Source: DATLGB01 sp963726825 (lineage in GTDB: Bacteria; Actinomycetota; Thermoleophilia; Solirubrobacterales; Solirubrobacteraceae). Taken from it: a stretch of 64,000 bases of DNA. The position numbers and the translations under genes are program-made. The stretch covers positions 1,426,001 through 1,490,000 of the forward strand of contig CAVSDT010000002.1 of the NCBI GenBank assembly GCA_963726825.1. Reading direction: 5' to 3'. This document shows positions 45,425-56,154 of the stretch, one piece after another. Under the pieces are notes generated by a model. That model searched no databases, was not told where the DNA came from, and saw only the letters and a list, made by a program, of their open reading frames with translations. How positions within the stretch are numbered: position 1 is the first letter of the stretch; each line of letters starts with the position of its first letter.

Positions 45425-46822
45425 TTGAAGCCCTCAGTGAGACGACGGACGCTGATCGGCGTCGCTGTGGCGCTGACGGGCATCCTCGCCCCGGCCCCCG
45501 CGCACGCATCCAAGAGCCAGTACACCTTCTTCGAGGCCCCGCGCGAGATGGGCTCCGACGACACGTTCCTGCGCCAGTCGGCGCTGGACGAGATCGCCGG
45601 CTTCGGGGTGCGCCAGCAGCGCGTGCTGCTGAACTGGAACGTCGCGCTGCGCCAGCCGAACCGCAGGACGAAGCCGGCCGACCTCGCCGAACGCGACCCC
45701 TCCTCGGCCGGATACACCTGGACGCGCTACGACGCGATCATCGCCGAGGCCGAGCAGCGCGGCATCCGGGTCATGTTCACGATCACCGGCGCGTCGCCGC
45801 GGTGGGCCAACGCGCGACGCCGGGCGAACAGCTACAAGCCGAGCGCGAAGGCGTTCGGACGCTTCGTCGAGGCCGTCGGCCGGCGCTACGGCTCGCGCGT
45901 CACCCAGTGGTCGATCTGGAACGAGCCCAACCAGCCGCAGTTTTTGAACCCGCAGTTCGCCAAGGGCAAGCCGTACAGCCCCAGGCTCTACCGCCGCCTC
46001 TATCGCGCGGCCGTCTCGGGCCTGGAGGCGTCCGGCAACGGGGACGATCAGATCCTCGCGGGTGAGACGTCCCCACGCGGCAACGACAACATCGTCGCCC
46101 CGCTTGCGTTCCTGCGCGGCTTCTTCCGCGGCGGCAGGCTCCGTGTCGACGGCTATGCGCACCACCCGTACACGACGAAGGCCGGCCCGTTCTTCGTGCC
46201 GCGCAACCGCAAGGACGTGACGATCGGGGTGCTCTCCCGCCTGACCAGGGCGCTGGACCGCTACTCCAAGCACCGGCGCCTCGGCGTCTACCTGACGGAG
46301 TTCGGGACCCAGTCCAGGCCCGACCCGTTCATCGGCGTCAGCCTCCAGCAGCAGCAGGAGTTCCGCGCGATCGCCGAGCGGATCGCCTACAAGAACCCGC
46401 GGGTGAAGGCGTTCTCGCAGTACCTGCTGCGCGACGACGTCCCGCGCAAGGGTCCCCGGACCTCCCGCTACGGCGGGTTCGAGTCCGGCGTGCGGACGTC
46501 GAGGGGCAAGCAGAAGCCGGCCTACGCGGGCTTCCGCCTCCCGCTCGTGCTCGACCGCTACACGACCCGGCGCATGCGCGTGTGGAGCCTCGTGCGGCCG
46601 TCGATCGGCACCCCCACCCGCGTCACGATCCAGTACCGCATGAAGAAGCGCCGCGGCTCGCGGAAGTGGCGGACGTTCCTGCGCGGCACGACGAACGCGC
46701 GCGGCTACTTCGAGAAGTCCGCCGCCCGCTACAAGGCCTACCGCGAGTATCGCGTCGTGTGGACCGCAGCGGATGGCACGACGTTCCGCGGGCCGGTCAC
46801 CCGCGTCTACCGCGCACCCTGA
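45425..46822 (+). CDS. secreted glycoside hydrolase-like protein (GH39/GH5 clan)
   Basis: A 465-residue exported TIM-barrel hydrolase. It starts at TTG 45425 with GGAAGG eight bases upstream, followed by a signal peptide (RRRTLIGVAVALTGILA, cleavage near AHA-SK). The acid/base Glu is in TQWSIWNEPNQPQF and the nucleophile Glu in GVYLTEFGTQSRP, the clan GH-A arrangement; GYAHHPYT is also typical. The last 100 residues are strongly basic and beta-rich and may bind the wall or a polymer. The polysaccharide target is unknown. Confidence 0.85.
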   Translation: MKPSVRRRTLIGVAVALTGILAPAPAHASKSQYTFFEAPREMGSDDTFLRQSALDEIAGFGVRQQRVLLNWNVALRQPNRRTKPADLAERDPSSAGYTWTRYDAIIAEAEQRGIRVMFTITGASPRWANARRRANSYKPSAKAFGRFVEAVGRRYGSRVTQWSIWNEPNQPQFLNPQFAKGKPYSPRLYRRLYRAAVSGLEASGNGDDQILAGETSPRGNDNIVAPLAFLRGFFRGGRLRVDGYAHHPYTTKAGPFFVPRNRKDVTIGVLSRLTRALDRYSKHRRLGVYLTEFGTQSRPDPFIGVSLQQQQEFRAIAERIAYKNPRVKAFSQYLLRDDVPRKGPRTSRYGGFESGVRTSRGKQKPAYAGFRLPLVLDRYTTRRMRVWSLVRPSIGTPTRVTIQYRMKKRRGSRKWRTFLRGTTNARGYFEKSAARYKAYREYRVVWTAADGTTFRGPVTRVYRAP

Positions 46823-46853
46823 GCCACGCCGGCCGCATAGGGTCCGCGGCCTG

Positions 46854-48332
46854 ATGGCGCTCCCCCCGCGACAGCCCGTCCTCGTCGGTGCCGGACAGGT
46901 CACGGTGCGCGACGGCGCACCGCTCGCCCCCATCGAGCTGATGGCCGCCGCGGCTCGCGCCGCCGCCATCGACGCCGGGGCCCCCTCCCTGCTCGAGCGC
47001 GTGCAGTCCGTCGCGGTCGTCGACGCGATCTCGGCCCCGCTGGGCGACCCGGCCGCCGCGCTCGCCGAGGCCCTCGGGGCCACGCCGGCCGAGACGGTGA
47101 CCTCCGGCATCGGCGGCAACGGGCCGCAGCTGCTCGTCGACGACCTGGCTGCGCGCATCGCGGGCGCGGGGCTCGACGTCGCCCTGATCGCCGGCGCGGA
47201 GGCGATGGCGACCGTCACGGCGCTGATGAAGCGCGGGGAACCCGCGCCGTGGCCGCAGGAGGACGGCGGCCGCACCCCGACCCGCTCCGTCGGCGATGGC
47301 CGGCCGGGGTCGAGCGCCGTCGAGGACGCCGCCGGGCTGATCGCGCCGATCTTCTTCTACCCGGCGATCGAGCACGCGCTGCGCGCCGCCGCGGGCCGCT
47401 CGCGGGAGGACCACCTGACGGCGATCTCCGAGCTGTGGGCGGGCTTTGCCGCGGTGGCCGCCGAGAACCCGCACGCGTGGACGCGCGACGCGCCGTCGGC
47501 GAAGGAGATCGCGACGCCCGCGGCGGGCAATCGCAAGGTCTCAGACCCCTACAACAAGCTCCACAACGCGCACATCGCCGTCGACCAGGGGGCGGCGCTG
47601 CTGCTGACCTCCGTCGAGGCGGCCTCGCGCGCCGGCATCCCCCGCGAGGACTGGGTCGTCCTCCACGCCGGCGCCCACGCGCACGACCACTGGTTCGTCA
47701 CCGAGCGCGACGAGCTGCACCGCTCCCCCGCGATCCGGCTGGCCGGCGAGGCCGCGCTCGCCCACGCGGGCATCGCGGCGGCCGACCTCGGCCCCGTCGA
47801 CCTGTACTCCTGCTTCCCCAGCGCCGTGCAGATCGCGGCCCACGAGCTCGGCCTCGGAACCGACCGGCCGCTGACGGTCACCGGGGGGCTGACGTTCGCC
47901 GGCGGGCCCGGCAACGCCTACAGCCTGCACGGGATCGCCACCCTCGCCGGCCGCCTGCGGGCCGAGCCGAGCGCCTACGGCCTCGCCACCGCGCTCGGCT
48001 GGTACGCGACCAAGCACGCGCTCGGCGTGTACTCCTGCGCCGACCCCGAGCGGCCGTTCGCGGCCTTCGACGTCCAGGACGCCGTCGACGCGCTCCCGTC
48101 GCGCGCGGTCGCCGCGGGCTTCGAGGGCGAGGGCGTGGTCGAGACCTACACGGCGCTGTACGAGCGCGACGGGTCACCCGGGATGGGGATCGTCGTCGCC
48201 CGCCTGGAGGACGGCCGGCGCGCGCTCGCCAAGTCCCACGACGCGGACGCGCTGGCGGAGCTCGTCGGTGACGCCGACCCGCTCGGGCGCCCGGTCCGCG
48301 TCAGCGCGCCGGAGGGCTTCGAGCTCCGGTGA
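46854..48332 (+). CDS. thiolase-like acetyl-CoA acetyltransferase family protein
   Basis: A 492-residue thiolase-superfamily protein of the actinobacterial SCP2-like group. It has PRQPVLVGAGQVTVRDG, VTSGIGGNGPQLLVDDLA where classic thiolases carry the nucleophile Cys (none here), ALIAGAEAMATV, LYSCFPSAVQIAAHELG, and GGLTFAGGPGNAYSLHGIA with the catalytic His region. The missing N-terminal Cys suggests a non-classical thiolase or acyl-CoA-binding role. The ATG at 46854 has no strong ribosome site. Confidence 0.82.
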   Translation: MALPPRQPVLVGAGQVTVRDGAPLAPIELMAAAARAAAIDAGAPSLLERVQSVAVVDAISAPLGDPAAALAEALGATPAETVTSGIGGNGPQLLVDDLAARIAGAGLDVALIAGAEAMATVTALMKRGEPAPWPQEDGGRTPTRSVGDGRPGSSAVEDAAGLIAPIFFYPAIEHALRAAAGRSREDHLTAISELWAGFAAVAAENPHAWTRDAPSAKEIATPAAGNRKVSDPYNKLHNAHIAVDQGAALLLTSVEAASRAGIPREDWVVLHAGAHAHDHWFVTERDELHRSPAIRLAGEAALAHAGIAAADLGPVDLYSCFPSAVQIAAHELGLGTDRPLTVTGGLTFAGGPGNAYSLHGIATLAGRLRAEPSAYGLATALGWYATKHALGVYSCADPERPFAAFDVQDAVDALPSRAVAAGFEGEGVVETYTALYERDGSPGMGIVVARLEDGRRALAKSHDADALAELVGDADPLGRPVRVSAPEGFELR

Positions 48333-48366
48333 GCAGCGCCGGCCCCCCGGCGCCGCGGGCCTAGCG

Positions 48367-49539
48367 GTGCCCGCCGTCGTCCTCGCCGTGGTCCTGTTCG
48401 CGCTGAACCTGCGGACGGTGATCGCGAGCCTGCCGCCGCTGCTCGAGACGGTGCGGGCCGACCTCGGCCTGTCGGCCACCGTCGGCGGGCTGCTGACGAC
48501 GCTCCCGGTCGTGGCCTTCGGGGCCCTCGCCCCGCTCGCGCCCGGGCTGGCCCGGCGCTTCCCGCTGGAGTGGACGCTCGTCGCGTGCGCCCTGGTGACG
48601 GCCGTCGCGGCGGGGCTGCGTGGCGCCGGCGGGCTCGCACCGCTGCTGGCCGGAAGCATCCTCGCCGGCGTGGCGGTGGCGGTGGCGCAGGGGATCCTCC
48701 CGCTGCTGATCCGGGTGCGCCACCCCGACCGGACCGGGGCCCTCACCGGCGCCTACGCCCTGGCGCTGGTGCTGGGGGCGACCGTCGCCGCGGCGGCGTC
48801 GGTGCCCCTGGAGGCGGCGCTCGGCTGGCGCGGGGCGCTGGCCGCGTGGGCGGTGCCGGCGCTGGCGGCCGCTGCCGTGTGGGCTCCGCGCGCCGTCCGC
48901 GCGCCCGCACCGGACCGACACGCCGCGCGACCACCGGCGGGCCTCGGGCGCTCCCGGCTCGGCTGGGCGGTCGCGCTGTTCTTCGGCGTGCAGTCGTGCG
49001 CCTTCTACGCCCAGCTCGCGTGGCTGCCGACGATCCTCGAGGCCGACGGCGCGTCCGCCGAGACCGCGGGGCTGCTGCAGGCGTTCGGGGCACTGGTGTC
49101 CGCGCCGCTGGCGCTGGCGATCCCGATCCTCGCCGCCCGCCGGGCGACCCAACGCGTCCACCTGCTCGTCATCGTCGCGCTCGGAACCGCCGGCGTCCTC
49201 GGCCTGCTGCTCGCCCCCGGGCTGCCGGCGCTGTGGGTGGGTCTGCTCGGTCTGGGCCAGGGCGGGGCGCTCGGCCTCGGCCTCGTGCTGCCGAACCTGC
49301 GCGGGTCGGGGCCCGACGTCGTCGCGGCGATGACCGCCCACTCCCTGCTGATCGGCTACTGCGTCGGCGCGCTCGGGCCCTGGCTGCTGGGGGGCGCACA
49401 CGACCTCGCCGGGGGCTGGAGCGTCCCGCTGCTGGTCCTCCTCGGTGTCACGCTGCTGCAGCTCGTGCCCGGCATGCCCGCGGTGGATCCGTCAGGCTCC
49501 GGCGATGCCCATCCCGCGGATGCCCAACCCGGCCGGTGA
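48367..49539 (+). CDS. MFS transporter, CynX/NimT-like
   Basis: A 390-residue transporter with twelve predicted hydrophobic segments. The first helix is VVLAVVLFALNLRTVIASLP and the signature-like LSATVGGLLTTLPVVAFG mirrors the paralogue at 4.5-5.6 kb. The GTG at 48367 gives a start at the first helix, as in its relatives. It follows the thiolase-like gene by 34 bases and its 3' end overlaps the coiled-coil gene. Substrate unknown. Confidence 0.83.
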   Translation: MPAVVLAVVLFALNLRTVIASLPPLLETVRADLGLSATVGGLLTTLPVVAFGALAPLAPGLARRFPLEWTLVACALVTAVAAGLRGAGGLAPLLAGSILAGVAVAVAQGILPLLIRVRHPDRTGALTGAYALALVLGATVAAAASVPLEAALGWRGALAAWAVPALAAAAVWAPRAVRAPAPDRHAARPPAGLGRSRLGWAVALFFGVQSCAFYAQLAWLPTILEADGASAETAGLLQAFGALVSAPLALAIPILAARRATQRVHLLVIVALGTAGVLGLLLAPGLPALWVGLLGLGQGGALGLGLVLPNLRGSGPDVVAAMTAHSLLIGYCVGALGPWLLGGAHDLAGGWSVPLLVLLGVTLLQLVPGMPAVDPSGSGDAHPADAQPGR

Positions 49540-49804
49540 CCTGATCCGGCGCGTCGACCGGACGCTCGAGGAGGTCGGTCCCGTGCTCGGCCGCGTCGAC
49601 GGGACGCTCGGCACGGTCGACACCACCCTCGCGTCCGTCGAGACGACCCAGCAGGACGCCCAGGCCCTCCTCGCCGACGCGACGGCGGTGCTCAAGGACG
49701 TGCGCGGCCTCCTCGCCGAGCTCGAGGGCGAGCTGGCACTGCTCAAGCAGCTCCCGGGCCTGGCCGACCAGCTGGCCGAGGTCTACGCCGCCGTGACCGC
49801 CTGA
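49505..49804 (+). CDS. small coiled-coil protein
   Basis: A 99-residue protein with heptad-like repeats VDRTLEEVGPVLGRVDGTLG and VDTTLASVETTQQDAQALLA followed by LLAELEGELALLKQLPGL. It resembles small amphipathic helical (phasin- or apolipoprotein-like) proteins of actinobacteria. It overlaps the MFS end by 35 bases in another frame. Function unknown. Confidence 0.65.
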   Translation: MPIPRMPNPAGDLIRRVDRTLEEVGPVLGRVDGTLGTVDTTLASVETTQQDAQALLADATAVLKDVRGLLAELEGELALLKQLPGLADQLAEVYAAVTA

Positions 49805-49875
49805 CGGCAGGGTCTCGTGCCGTTTCGGGCCGGACCGGCGCACGCGTCGCTCCCGGCGTCTAGGTTGCCGCAGCG

Positions 49876-52800
49876 GTGGGGGTCCGGGGGACATGCGCAA
49901 CGTTGGCGGCCATGGTGCTCGCGGGCCTCGCCGTGCCCGTCGCCGTGGACGCGCGCGACTTCGACTCCCCGGCGTCGCACGTCGGGTCCCAGCAGTTCGG
50001 CGCGCCGTGGGACTCGAACGTCCAGCGCGAGGACACGCCCGACGACCCCGGCTACGACGGGGCCGAGCCCGACGACGAGGACGCCGGAACCGCGACGAAC
50101 CTCTACGACGAGCGCTTCGACCTCTTCGGCTTCCCCGCCGCGTCGACCCGGCTGAGCGCCCGGTACAAGGACCCGCAGGACGCAACGCGCGTCGGCAAGC
50201 CCCAGATCTCGGGCTTCAACGCCGCCGGAGCCTGGAAGATCTCCCGCGGTCGTCCCGACGTGCAGGTCGCCATCCTCGACACGGGCATCAACTGGGACTC
50301 GCCCGGGCTGCGCACGAAGGTCGCGCTCAACCGCGAGGAGCTGCCGGCCCCGCGCCCGTCGACGCCTGAGGCGCCCCTGGGCGGCTACGACCTCAACGGC
50401 AACGGCCGCGTCGACACCGACGACTACAAGGCCGACCCGCGCGTCGGCAAGGCCGCCCCGACCGGCCAGGACCTCATCAAGGCCTTCTCGGACGGGACGG
50501 ACGCCGACGCCAACGGCTACGTCGACGACATCGCGGGCTGGGACTTCTTCGACGACGACAACGACCCGCGCGACGCCTCCAGCTACTTCGCCGCCTCCAA
50601 CCACGGCACCGGCCGCACGAACGAGGCGGTCGAGCGCGGCAACGACGGCCAGGGCGAGATCGGCGTCTGTCCGAAGTGCACGTTCGTGCCGCTGCGCATC
50701 TGGGACACGTTCGTGTCGGACCAGAACTCCTTCGCGATGGGCGTCGTCTACGCCACCGACAACGGCGTCGAGGTCATCGAGGGCGCCGACGGCGGCCTCT
50801 ACCACTCGGCCTTCGCCGAAGCCGCCACGCGCTACGCCTACGAGCACGGCGTCGCCCAGCTGTACTCGGGCGACGACCTCAACACGGGCAACCACAACTA
50901 CCCCGCCGCCTACGACCACACCCAGCTCGTGCAGGGGGTCGTCGCGGACGCCGAGGGGCTCGGCCAGGAGCTGCCCAGCCAGGACGGCGACCCGGGCATC
51001 CGCGATGCGATCATCGCCATCGCCCGCGCCGCGGGGCTGGGCACCCAGGTGCCGGTGTCGACGTACTTCCGCGGGGCGAACACCACGCAGTTCGGCGGCA
51101 AGTCGTCCATCTCGATGCAGGGCCCGACGGGCTCGACGAACACGGGCAAGGCCGCGGGCGCCGCGGCGCTCGTGATCGCGGCCGCGCGCGAGCAGGGCGT
51201 CACGCTGTCCGCCGACGAGACGCGCGAGCTGCTCGAGCAGACCGCCGAGGACGTCCTGCCGGCCAACACCGTCGGTCTCGGCATCCCCGATCCGGCGCAG
51301 GCCGGCTTCGACACGCACTTCGGCTACGGGCGCGTGAACCTCGGCGAGGCCGTGGCCGCGGCGGCCGGCGGGAGGGTCCCGCCCGAGGCCTCGATCGGGT
51401 CGCCGCAGTGGTACGCCCCGGTGACGGGTGCCGCGGTCCCGATCGCCGGCCTGGCCCGCGACCGCCTGCGCCCCGGCTCGACGTTCACCTGGAAGCTCGA
51501 GTACGGCGTCGGCCTCGCGCCGAAGGCGTGGACGCCCGTGCGCACCGGCACGTCCAAGACGACCGTGACGGACTTCGGCACGCTGCCGCTGGACGAGATC
51601 CGCTCGGCCCTGGCCGCGCGAGCGACCTTCGACGACCGCGACGACACGGGCGGCCCGGTGCTCGACCCGACGCGCGAGGACCCCTACACGGGGCAGTTCA
51701 CCGTCCGGCTGACCGTGACCTCCGCCGCCGGTGACGCGGTCGTCGGCGTCGACCGCAAGGTGCTCACCGCCCTCGACGACGCCACGCTGCGGCCCGGCTT
51801 CCCCAAGCGCCTCGGCGCCGGCGGGGAGGCGCCGATCCGCTACGCCGACCTCAACGGGGACAACGCGCAGGAGCTCGTGGTCCCGACGGAGGACGGGCAC
51901 GTGCACGCCTACCGCCCCGACGGCACGGAGCTGCCCGGCTGGCCCGTGGCCACGCAGACCCAGAGCGTCGCCGTCGCCCACGCCGCCTCGCCCGCGCTGC
52001 AGGCCCTCGCGCCGCCCCTGGAGCCTCCGCGCGCGCCGCTCGTCGCAGACCTCACCGGGGACGGCCGCCCGGAGGTCATCACCTCCGCGGGGGAGCGCAT
52101 CTACGTCTGGGACGCGGCGGGCAAGCCGCTGCCGGGCTGGCCGGTGCGCCCCGACCCCACCCGCGCCAACTGCGCGCCGTCGCAGCAGCAGAAGGAGCTC
52201 AAGCACCCCAAGTGCGGCTTCCTCGCGAGCCCGGCCGTCGCCCGGCTGGAGGGCCCGGGCGCGCCCCTGGACATCGTCGTGCCCGGGATGGACGGGCGGC
52301 TGCGCGCCTACCGGCCCGACGGGACCGTGGTGCCCGGCTTCCCGGTCCGCCTGATCGATCCCGACGTCGCCGGCCGATCAGCAGATGACCGCCGAGTCGA
52401 TCAACCAGCCGGCGATCGGCGACCTCGACGGCGACGGCCGCGACGACATCGTCGTGCCGACCAACGAGGTCTACGGCGGCGGGGGCGGCGGCGGGGACGT
52501 GAGCTTCGGCTCGGCGCTGGCGCTGGCCGGCTCGACCTCGCGCGTCTACGCCGTCAAGTCCACCGGCACGGGGCCCGGCGGCGCGGCCGACCCGTTCCTG
52601 CCCGGCTGGCCGATCAAGCTCGGCGGCATCATCCAGGACGTGCTGCCGCTGATCGGGCCGGGGCACGATCCGTCCCTGCTCCAGGTCGGCGGCAAGCAGC
52701 TCGTCGCCGTCTCCACGACGGGCGGGTCGCTGGCGCTCTACAACGTCGACGGCACCCAGGAGCGCGAGATCCAGCAGCAGGGCGCGAAGGCCAACGAGGG

Positions 52801-54403
52801 GGCCCTGAACCTCTTCGAGTCGGCCGCGATCGGCGACGTCGACGGCAGCGGCGAGCCCGACGTCGTGAAGTACCAGATCGACCTCGGCCAGGCCGCGAAC
52901 CTCCTGCTCGTCGGCCAGAACGTCCCCTACAGCCACCGCATCGGCGCCTACGACGCGGCCACGGGCCTCGCCGACCCGGCGTGGCCGGTGATCACCGACG
53001 ACTACCAGTTCCTCTCCTCCTCGACGGTCGCGCAGGTCCAGCCGGGGGCCTCCCAGCAGGTGCTGGCCGGGACCGGGCTCGGGCTGCTGCACGCCTACGA
53101 CGGGTTGACGGGCCGCGACGCACCCGGCTTCCCGAAGGTCACGGGCGGGTGGCTGTTCTCGCCCGCCGCGCTCAGCGACGACGGCCGCACGGCGGGCATC
53201 ACCCGCGAGGGCTACCTGTTCGAGTGGCAGACGCCCGACGCGCCGGCGTGCCAGACGGAGTGGCCGACCTTCCGCCACGACCAGCAGGGCACGGGCAACT
53301 ACGACGCGGACGGGACGCCGCCCGCCGCGCCTGAGGGCCTCAAGCTGACGCCCAAGGGCGGGGACACCTACGCGCTGGCGTTCCGCTCACCGGGCGACGA
53401 CGGGTTCTGCGGGACGGCCACCCGCTACGTCGCGACGGTCGCGGGCAAGGCCGTCGACCTCGGCGCGCCCGTCGCGGGCGGGCAGGTCACGACGCGCGAC
53501 GTGACGCTGCCGGCCGCGGGCGGGACGGTCGTCGTGCAGGCGGCGGACGGCCCGGCGGACAAGGCGTTCAACCTCGGCGCGCCCGGAAGCGTGACGGTGG
53601 CGCGGGATGGCGGTGGCAACGGCGGCGGTGACGGCGGCGGCGGCAACGGCGGCGGCGGCACCGGCGGCGGCGGCACCGGCGGCGGCGGCGGGGGCGGCGC
53701 GGCGCCCGGCGGCGCGGCGCCCGGCGGCTCGCCCGGCGCGGGCGGGTCCGGACCCGCCGGGGCGGGCGGCGGTGGCGCGGGGACGCCGGCGGAGGCCGTC
53801 AAGCGCACCGCCAAGCTCTCCGTCGCGCGTGCGACCGTCCGGCGCCGCTCGGGGCGCCTCGACGTGCTCGCCCGCATCACCCGCCGCGCCTCCGGCACGG
53901 TGGCCGTGCGCTTCCGCGCCGCCGGTCGCAGCGTGCGGTTCACGGCGCCCGTGAAGAACGGCCGCATCCGCTTCCGCCACCGGCTCCCGGCCGCCCAGGT
54001 GCGCCGCGGGCAGGGCATCCTCACGCTCCGCTACGCCGGCGACGGCGACACGCGGCCCCAGCTCGTGCGCCTGCGCGCCGCGCGCCGTCCCGCCAACCTG
54101 CGCCTGCGCCGCCCGACCTACGCCGACGGCCGCCTGGTCGCGGCGGGCGTCGTCAGCCGCGCGGCACGCGGCGTCGTGCGGCTGCAGCTCGAGTACGACG
54201 CCGCCGGCCGGACCGTGGTCGAGCGCTTCCGCGCCCCGATCGAGAACGGCCTGTGGTCGCTGGACGTCCGCCTCTCCGCCGCCCGCCGGGCCGCGATCGC
54301 GGCCCGCCGCGGCAGCCTGCACTCCTACACGCTCTTCACGGGCGACTACCCCCGCCACATCCGCGGCGAGCTGCGCTCCTACCAGGTGCTCCGCGAGCCG
54401 TAG
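49876..54403 (+). CDS. large secreted subtilisin-like (S8) peptidase with FG-GAP-type repeats (one frameshift)
   Basis: An exported protein of about 1,500 residues. A signal peptide (MVLAGLAVPVAVDA; start GTG 49876 or ATG 49912) precedes an S8 domain with Asp in VAILDTGINWDS, His in AASNHGTGRTNE and Ser in GPTGSTNTGKAAGAAALV, where the usual GTSMAAPH is altered but Ser is kept. Beta-propeller-like FG-GAP repeats follow (RYADLNGDNAQELVVPTEDG, VADLTGDGRPEVITS, IGDLDGDGRDDIVVP), then a Gly-rich linker and a basic Ig-like C-terminus. An extra base near 52374 breaks the frame between DPDVAG and QQMTAESINQP. Confidence 0.85.
53598..53790 (+). repeat. glycine-rich low-complexity linker in peptidase gene
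   Basis: GGCGGC-type repeats encode about 60 residues of almost pure Gly with Ala, Pro and Thr. They separate the propeller region from the C-terminal basic domain. Such a slippage-prone tract could vary in length between strains. Confidence 0.8.
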
Positions 54404-54575
54404 GACGCGGTTCGGCCCGCGGTCTCGTGCAGCGTTCGCGCCGGACCATCTGCAGCCACCTGATCGGCAGCGTCGTGAGCCGGCTCACTGAGGCGCACGC
54501 TGGCAGCGGTGCTTCGCCTGAAGCCGGCCCTTCCCCTTCTGCCTCGGAGCGAGAGGCCCGGGTCGAATGGGCACC

Positions 54576-55385
54576 TCAACTGGCGTCGGGGTCGACGCCG
54601 CCCGATTGACTATCGGGTTCGCCGCGCACTTGAGCGATTCGCGTCGTGAAGACCAGGCCGACGCCACCGATGAGGTTCCCGGCGATGGCGATCGCGACGT
54701 TGCGGGTCAGGTCGTCCCAGCCGACCGCGGCGGTGCCCGACAAGATGCCGAAGGACATCTCGCCGAAGGACACGACGGCGTGATTGAGGCTGGGCGCCGC
54801 GAGGATGAAGCCAACGATCAGCGCGGACACGATGCGGCCGGCGGAGCCCTCAGCTGCAGCTGCCACCCACGTGAAGAGCGTCATGATGGTCCCCGCGGCT
54901 ATCGCGCTGAGGAGCGCCGGGAGCTCCTCGCGCTGCCCGAGGGTGTCGGCGAGCGCCCCGGCCGACTCCAGCGTGGAGTGCTCGAGGACCCCGCCGACGG
55001 CGAACAGCGCGGCGAACAGCAGCAGCCCTACGAAGTTCGACACGAGCGTGATGCCCCACATCCGAAGCAGGTCGGAGAGCCGCGCGCGGCCGGCCGCAAC
55101 GGCGCCGACGGGGATCAGGAAGTTCTCGGTGAACAGCTCCGCTCGGCCGATCGTGATGAAGGCGAAGCCGATGCCGAAGGTCAGCGAAGCGATGATGTGC
55201 GCGGTCGGCTCCGGCAGGCTGCTCCGGAGCGCCCCGGTGGTGACCGCAAGGGCAAGCACCCCGAAGAAGACATCGACGCCCCCGGCGAAACCGGTCGCAC
55301 CGAGCGCGACGCTCCCGCGCGCGAGCCGGCGCTCGCCCTCGTCCATGCTCTGTTCCCAGATCTCGTCGGGGGCTCGACCGCTCAT
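54576..55385 (-). CDS. formate/nitrite transporter (FNT) family protein
   Basis: A 269-residue FNT/YfdC-like channel with six hydrophobic segments. Pattern elements are GATGFAGGVDVFFGVLALAV, the TENFLIPVGAVAAGR segment after helix 2, NFVGLLLFAALFAVGG, HAVVSFGEMSF and GNLIGGVGLVF near the end. It would pass small monovalent anions. It stands alone, with about 170 bases free of genes on each side, and is less GC-biased than its neighbours. Confidence 0.85.
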   Translation of the reverse strand: MSGRAPDEIWEQSMDEGERRLARGSVALGATGFAGGVDVFFGVLALAVTTGALRSSLPEPTAHIIASLTFGIGFAFITIGRAELFTENFLIPVGAVAAGRARLSDLLRMWGITLVSNFVGLLLFAALFAVGGVLEHSTLESAGALADTLGQREELPALLSAIAAGTIMTLFTWVAAAAEGSAGRIVSALIVGFILAAPSLNHAVVSFGEMSFGILSGTAAVGWDDLTRNVAIAIAGNLIGGVGLVFTTRIAQVRGEPDSQSGGVDPDAS

Positions 55386-55565
55386 CGGCCACCGCTACCC
55401 CCCCGGGCCGGTCCGGACACCGTGCGCGCCGATGCTGCGCCCAAATCCGGCACTGCTGCGTTCCCTGGAAGCCGGCGCCGAACGGTCACTCAGAACGGCT
55501 CAACGCCGCGTTCGCCGTGGATTCGTCCGCGGCTGTTGACTGTTGACGAAGGGACCGTCAGTTGG

Positions 55566-55943
55566 CTAGCCCGTCGTCGACTCGGTGCGTAACGCTGCCG
55601 CCAGCGTCTCGATGTCGTCCAGCTGGCCAGTAGCGACGGCGACGGTGAGGTCGTAGGCCTCGTCGTCGGACAGGGTGAGCCGTTGGCCGTTGAGGCCGAG
55701 GAAGCCGATCGCTCCTGCGAGGGCGAGGCGCTTGTTGCCGTCGACGAGCGCGTGGTCGCGCGCCAGGGAGTGCATCATCGCCGCGGCCTTGCGATGCAGC
55801 GTCGGATAGGCGTCCTCGCCGAACGCGGTGGCCTGGGGTCGAGCGAGGGCGGCCTGCAAGAGGCCGGCGTCGCGCACGTCGGGCTCGTGACCCAGGACTC
55901 GGCGAGCGATGTGGATCGCGTCGTCGAGGTCGAGGAAGATCAC
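55566..55943 (-). CDS. doc: Doc-type (death-on-curing) toxin
   Basis: A 125-residue Fic-fold toxin. The conserved motif HALVDGNKRLALAG matches H-x-F/L-x-D-G-N-K-R of Doc, which phosphorylates EF-Tu. The N-terminus IFLDLDDAIHIARRVLGHE and ARPQATAFGEDAYPTL are also typical. The start is GTG 55943 within a GTGA overlap with the antitoxin stop, the standard order of antitoxin then toxin. Confidence 0.88.
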   Translation of the reverse strand: MIFLDLDDAIHIARRVLGHEPDVRDAGLLQAALARPQATAFGEDAYPTLHRKAAAMMHSLARDHALVDGNKRLALAGAIGFLGLNGQRLTLSDDEAYDLTVAVATGQLDDIETLAAALRTESTTG

Positions 55944-56152
55944 TCGCCGAGACGGCGCAGCGCTTCGGCGTACCGCGGCAGCTCAGCGTCGAGGACCTGG
56001 TCGAGCAGCTCGCGCTTGCTGGCGCGCTCGATGTAATCACGCAACGCCGTGCGAGCGACGTCCTGCATCGAGCGGCCCTCGCGATCGGCCCGCAGCCGCA
56101 GGGCGTCGGACTCGTCGTCGGTCAGCCGCAGCGTCATGGCCATGAGTCTCAC
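55940..56152 (-). CDS. ribbon-helix-helix antitoxin of Doc system
   Basis: A protein of about 70 residues (GTG 56152 or ATG 56143) with MTLRLTDDESDALRLRADRE and MQDVARTALRDYIERAS, a ribbon-helix-helix DNA-binding fold, and a C-terminal toxin-binding tail LLDQVLDAELPRYAEALRRL. It overlaps the toxin start. A palindrome just upstream is a likely autoregulatory site. Confidence 0.83.
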   Translation of the reverse strand: MRLMAMTLRLTDDESDALRLRADREGRSMQDVARTALRDYIERASKRELLDQVLDAELPRYAEALRRLGE

Positions 56153-56154
56153 GG

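Noticed and set aside
53598..53790. CRISPR or tandem-repeat array
   Set aside because: The repeats are GGC codons inside a secreted protein linker, with no spacers or conserved repeat unit.
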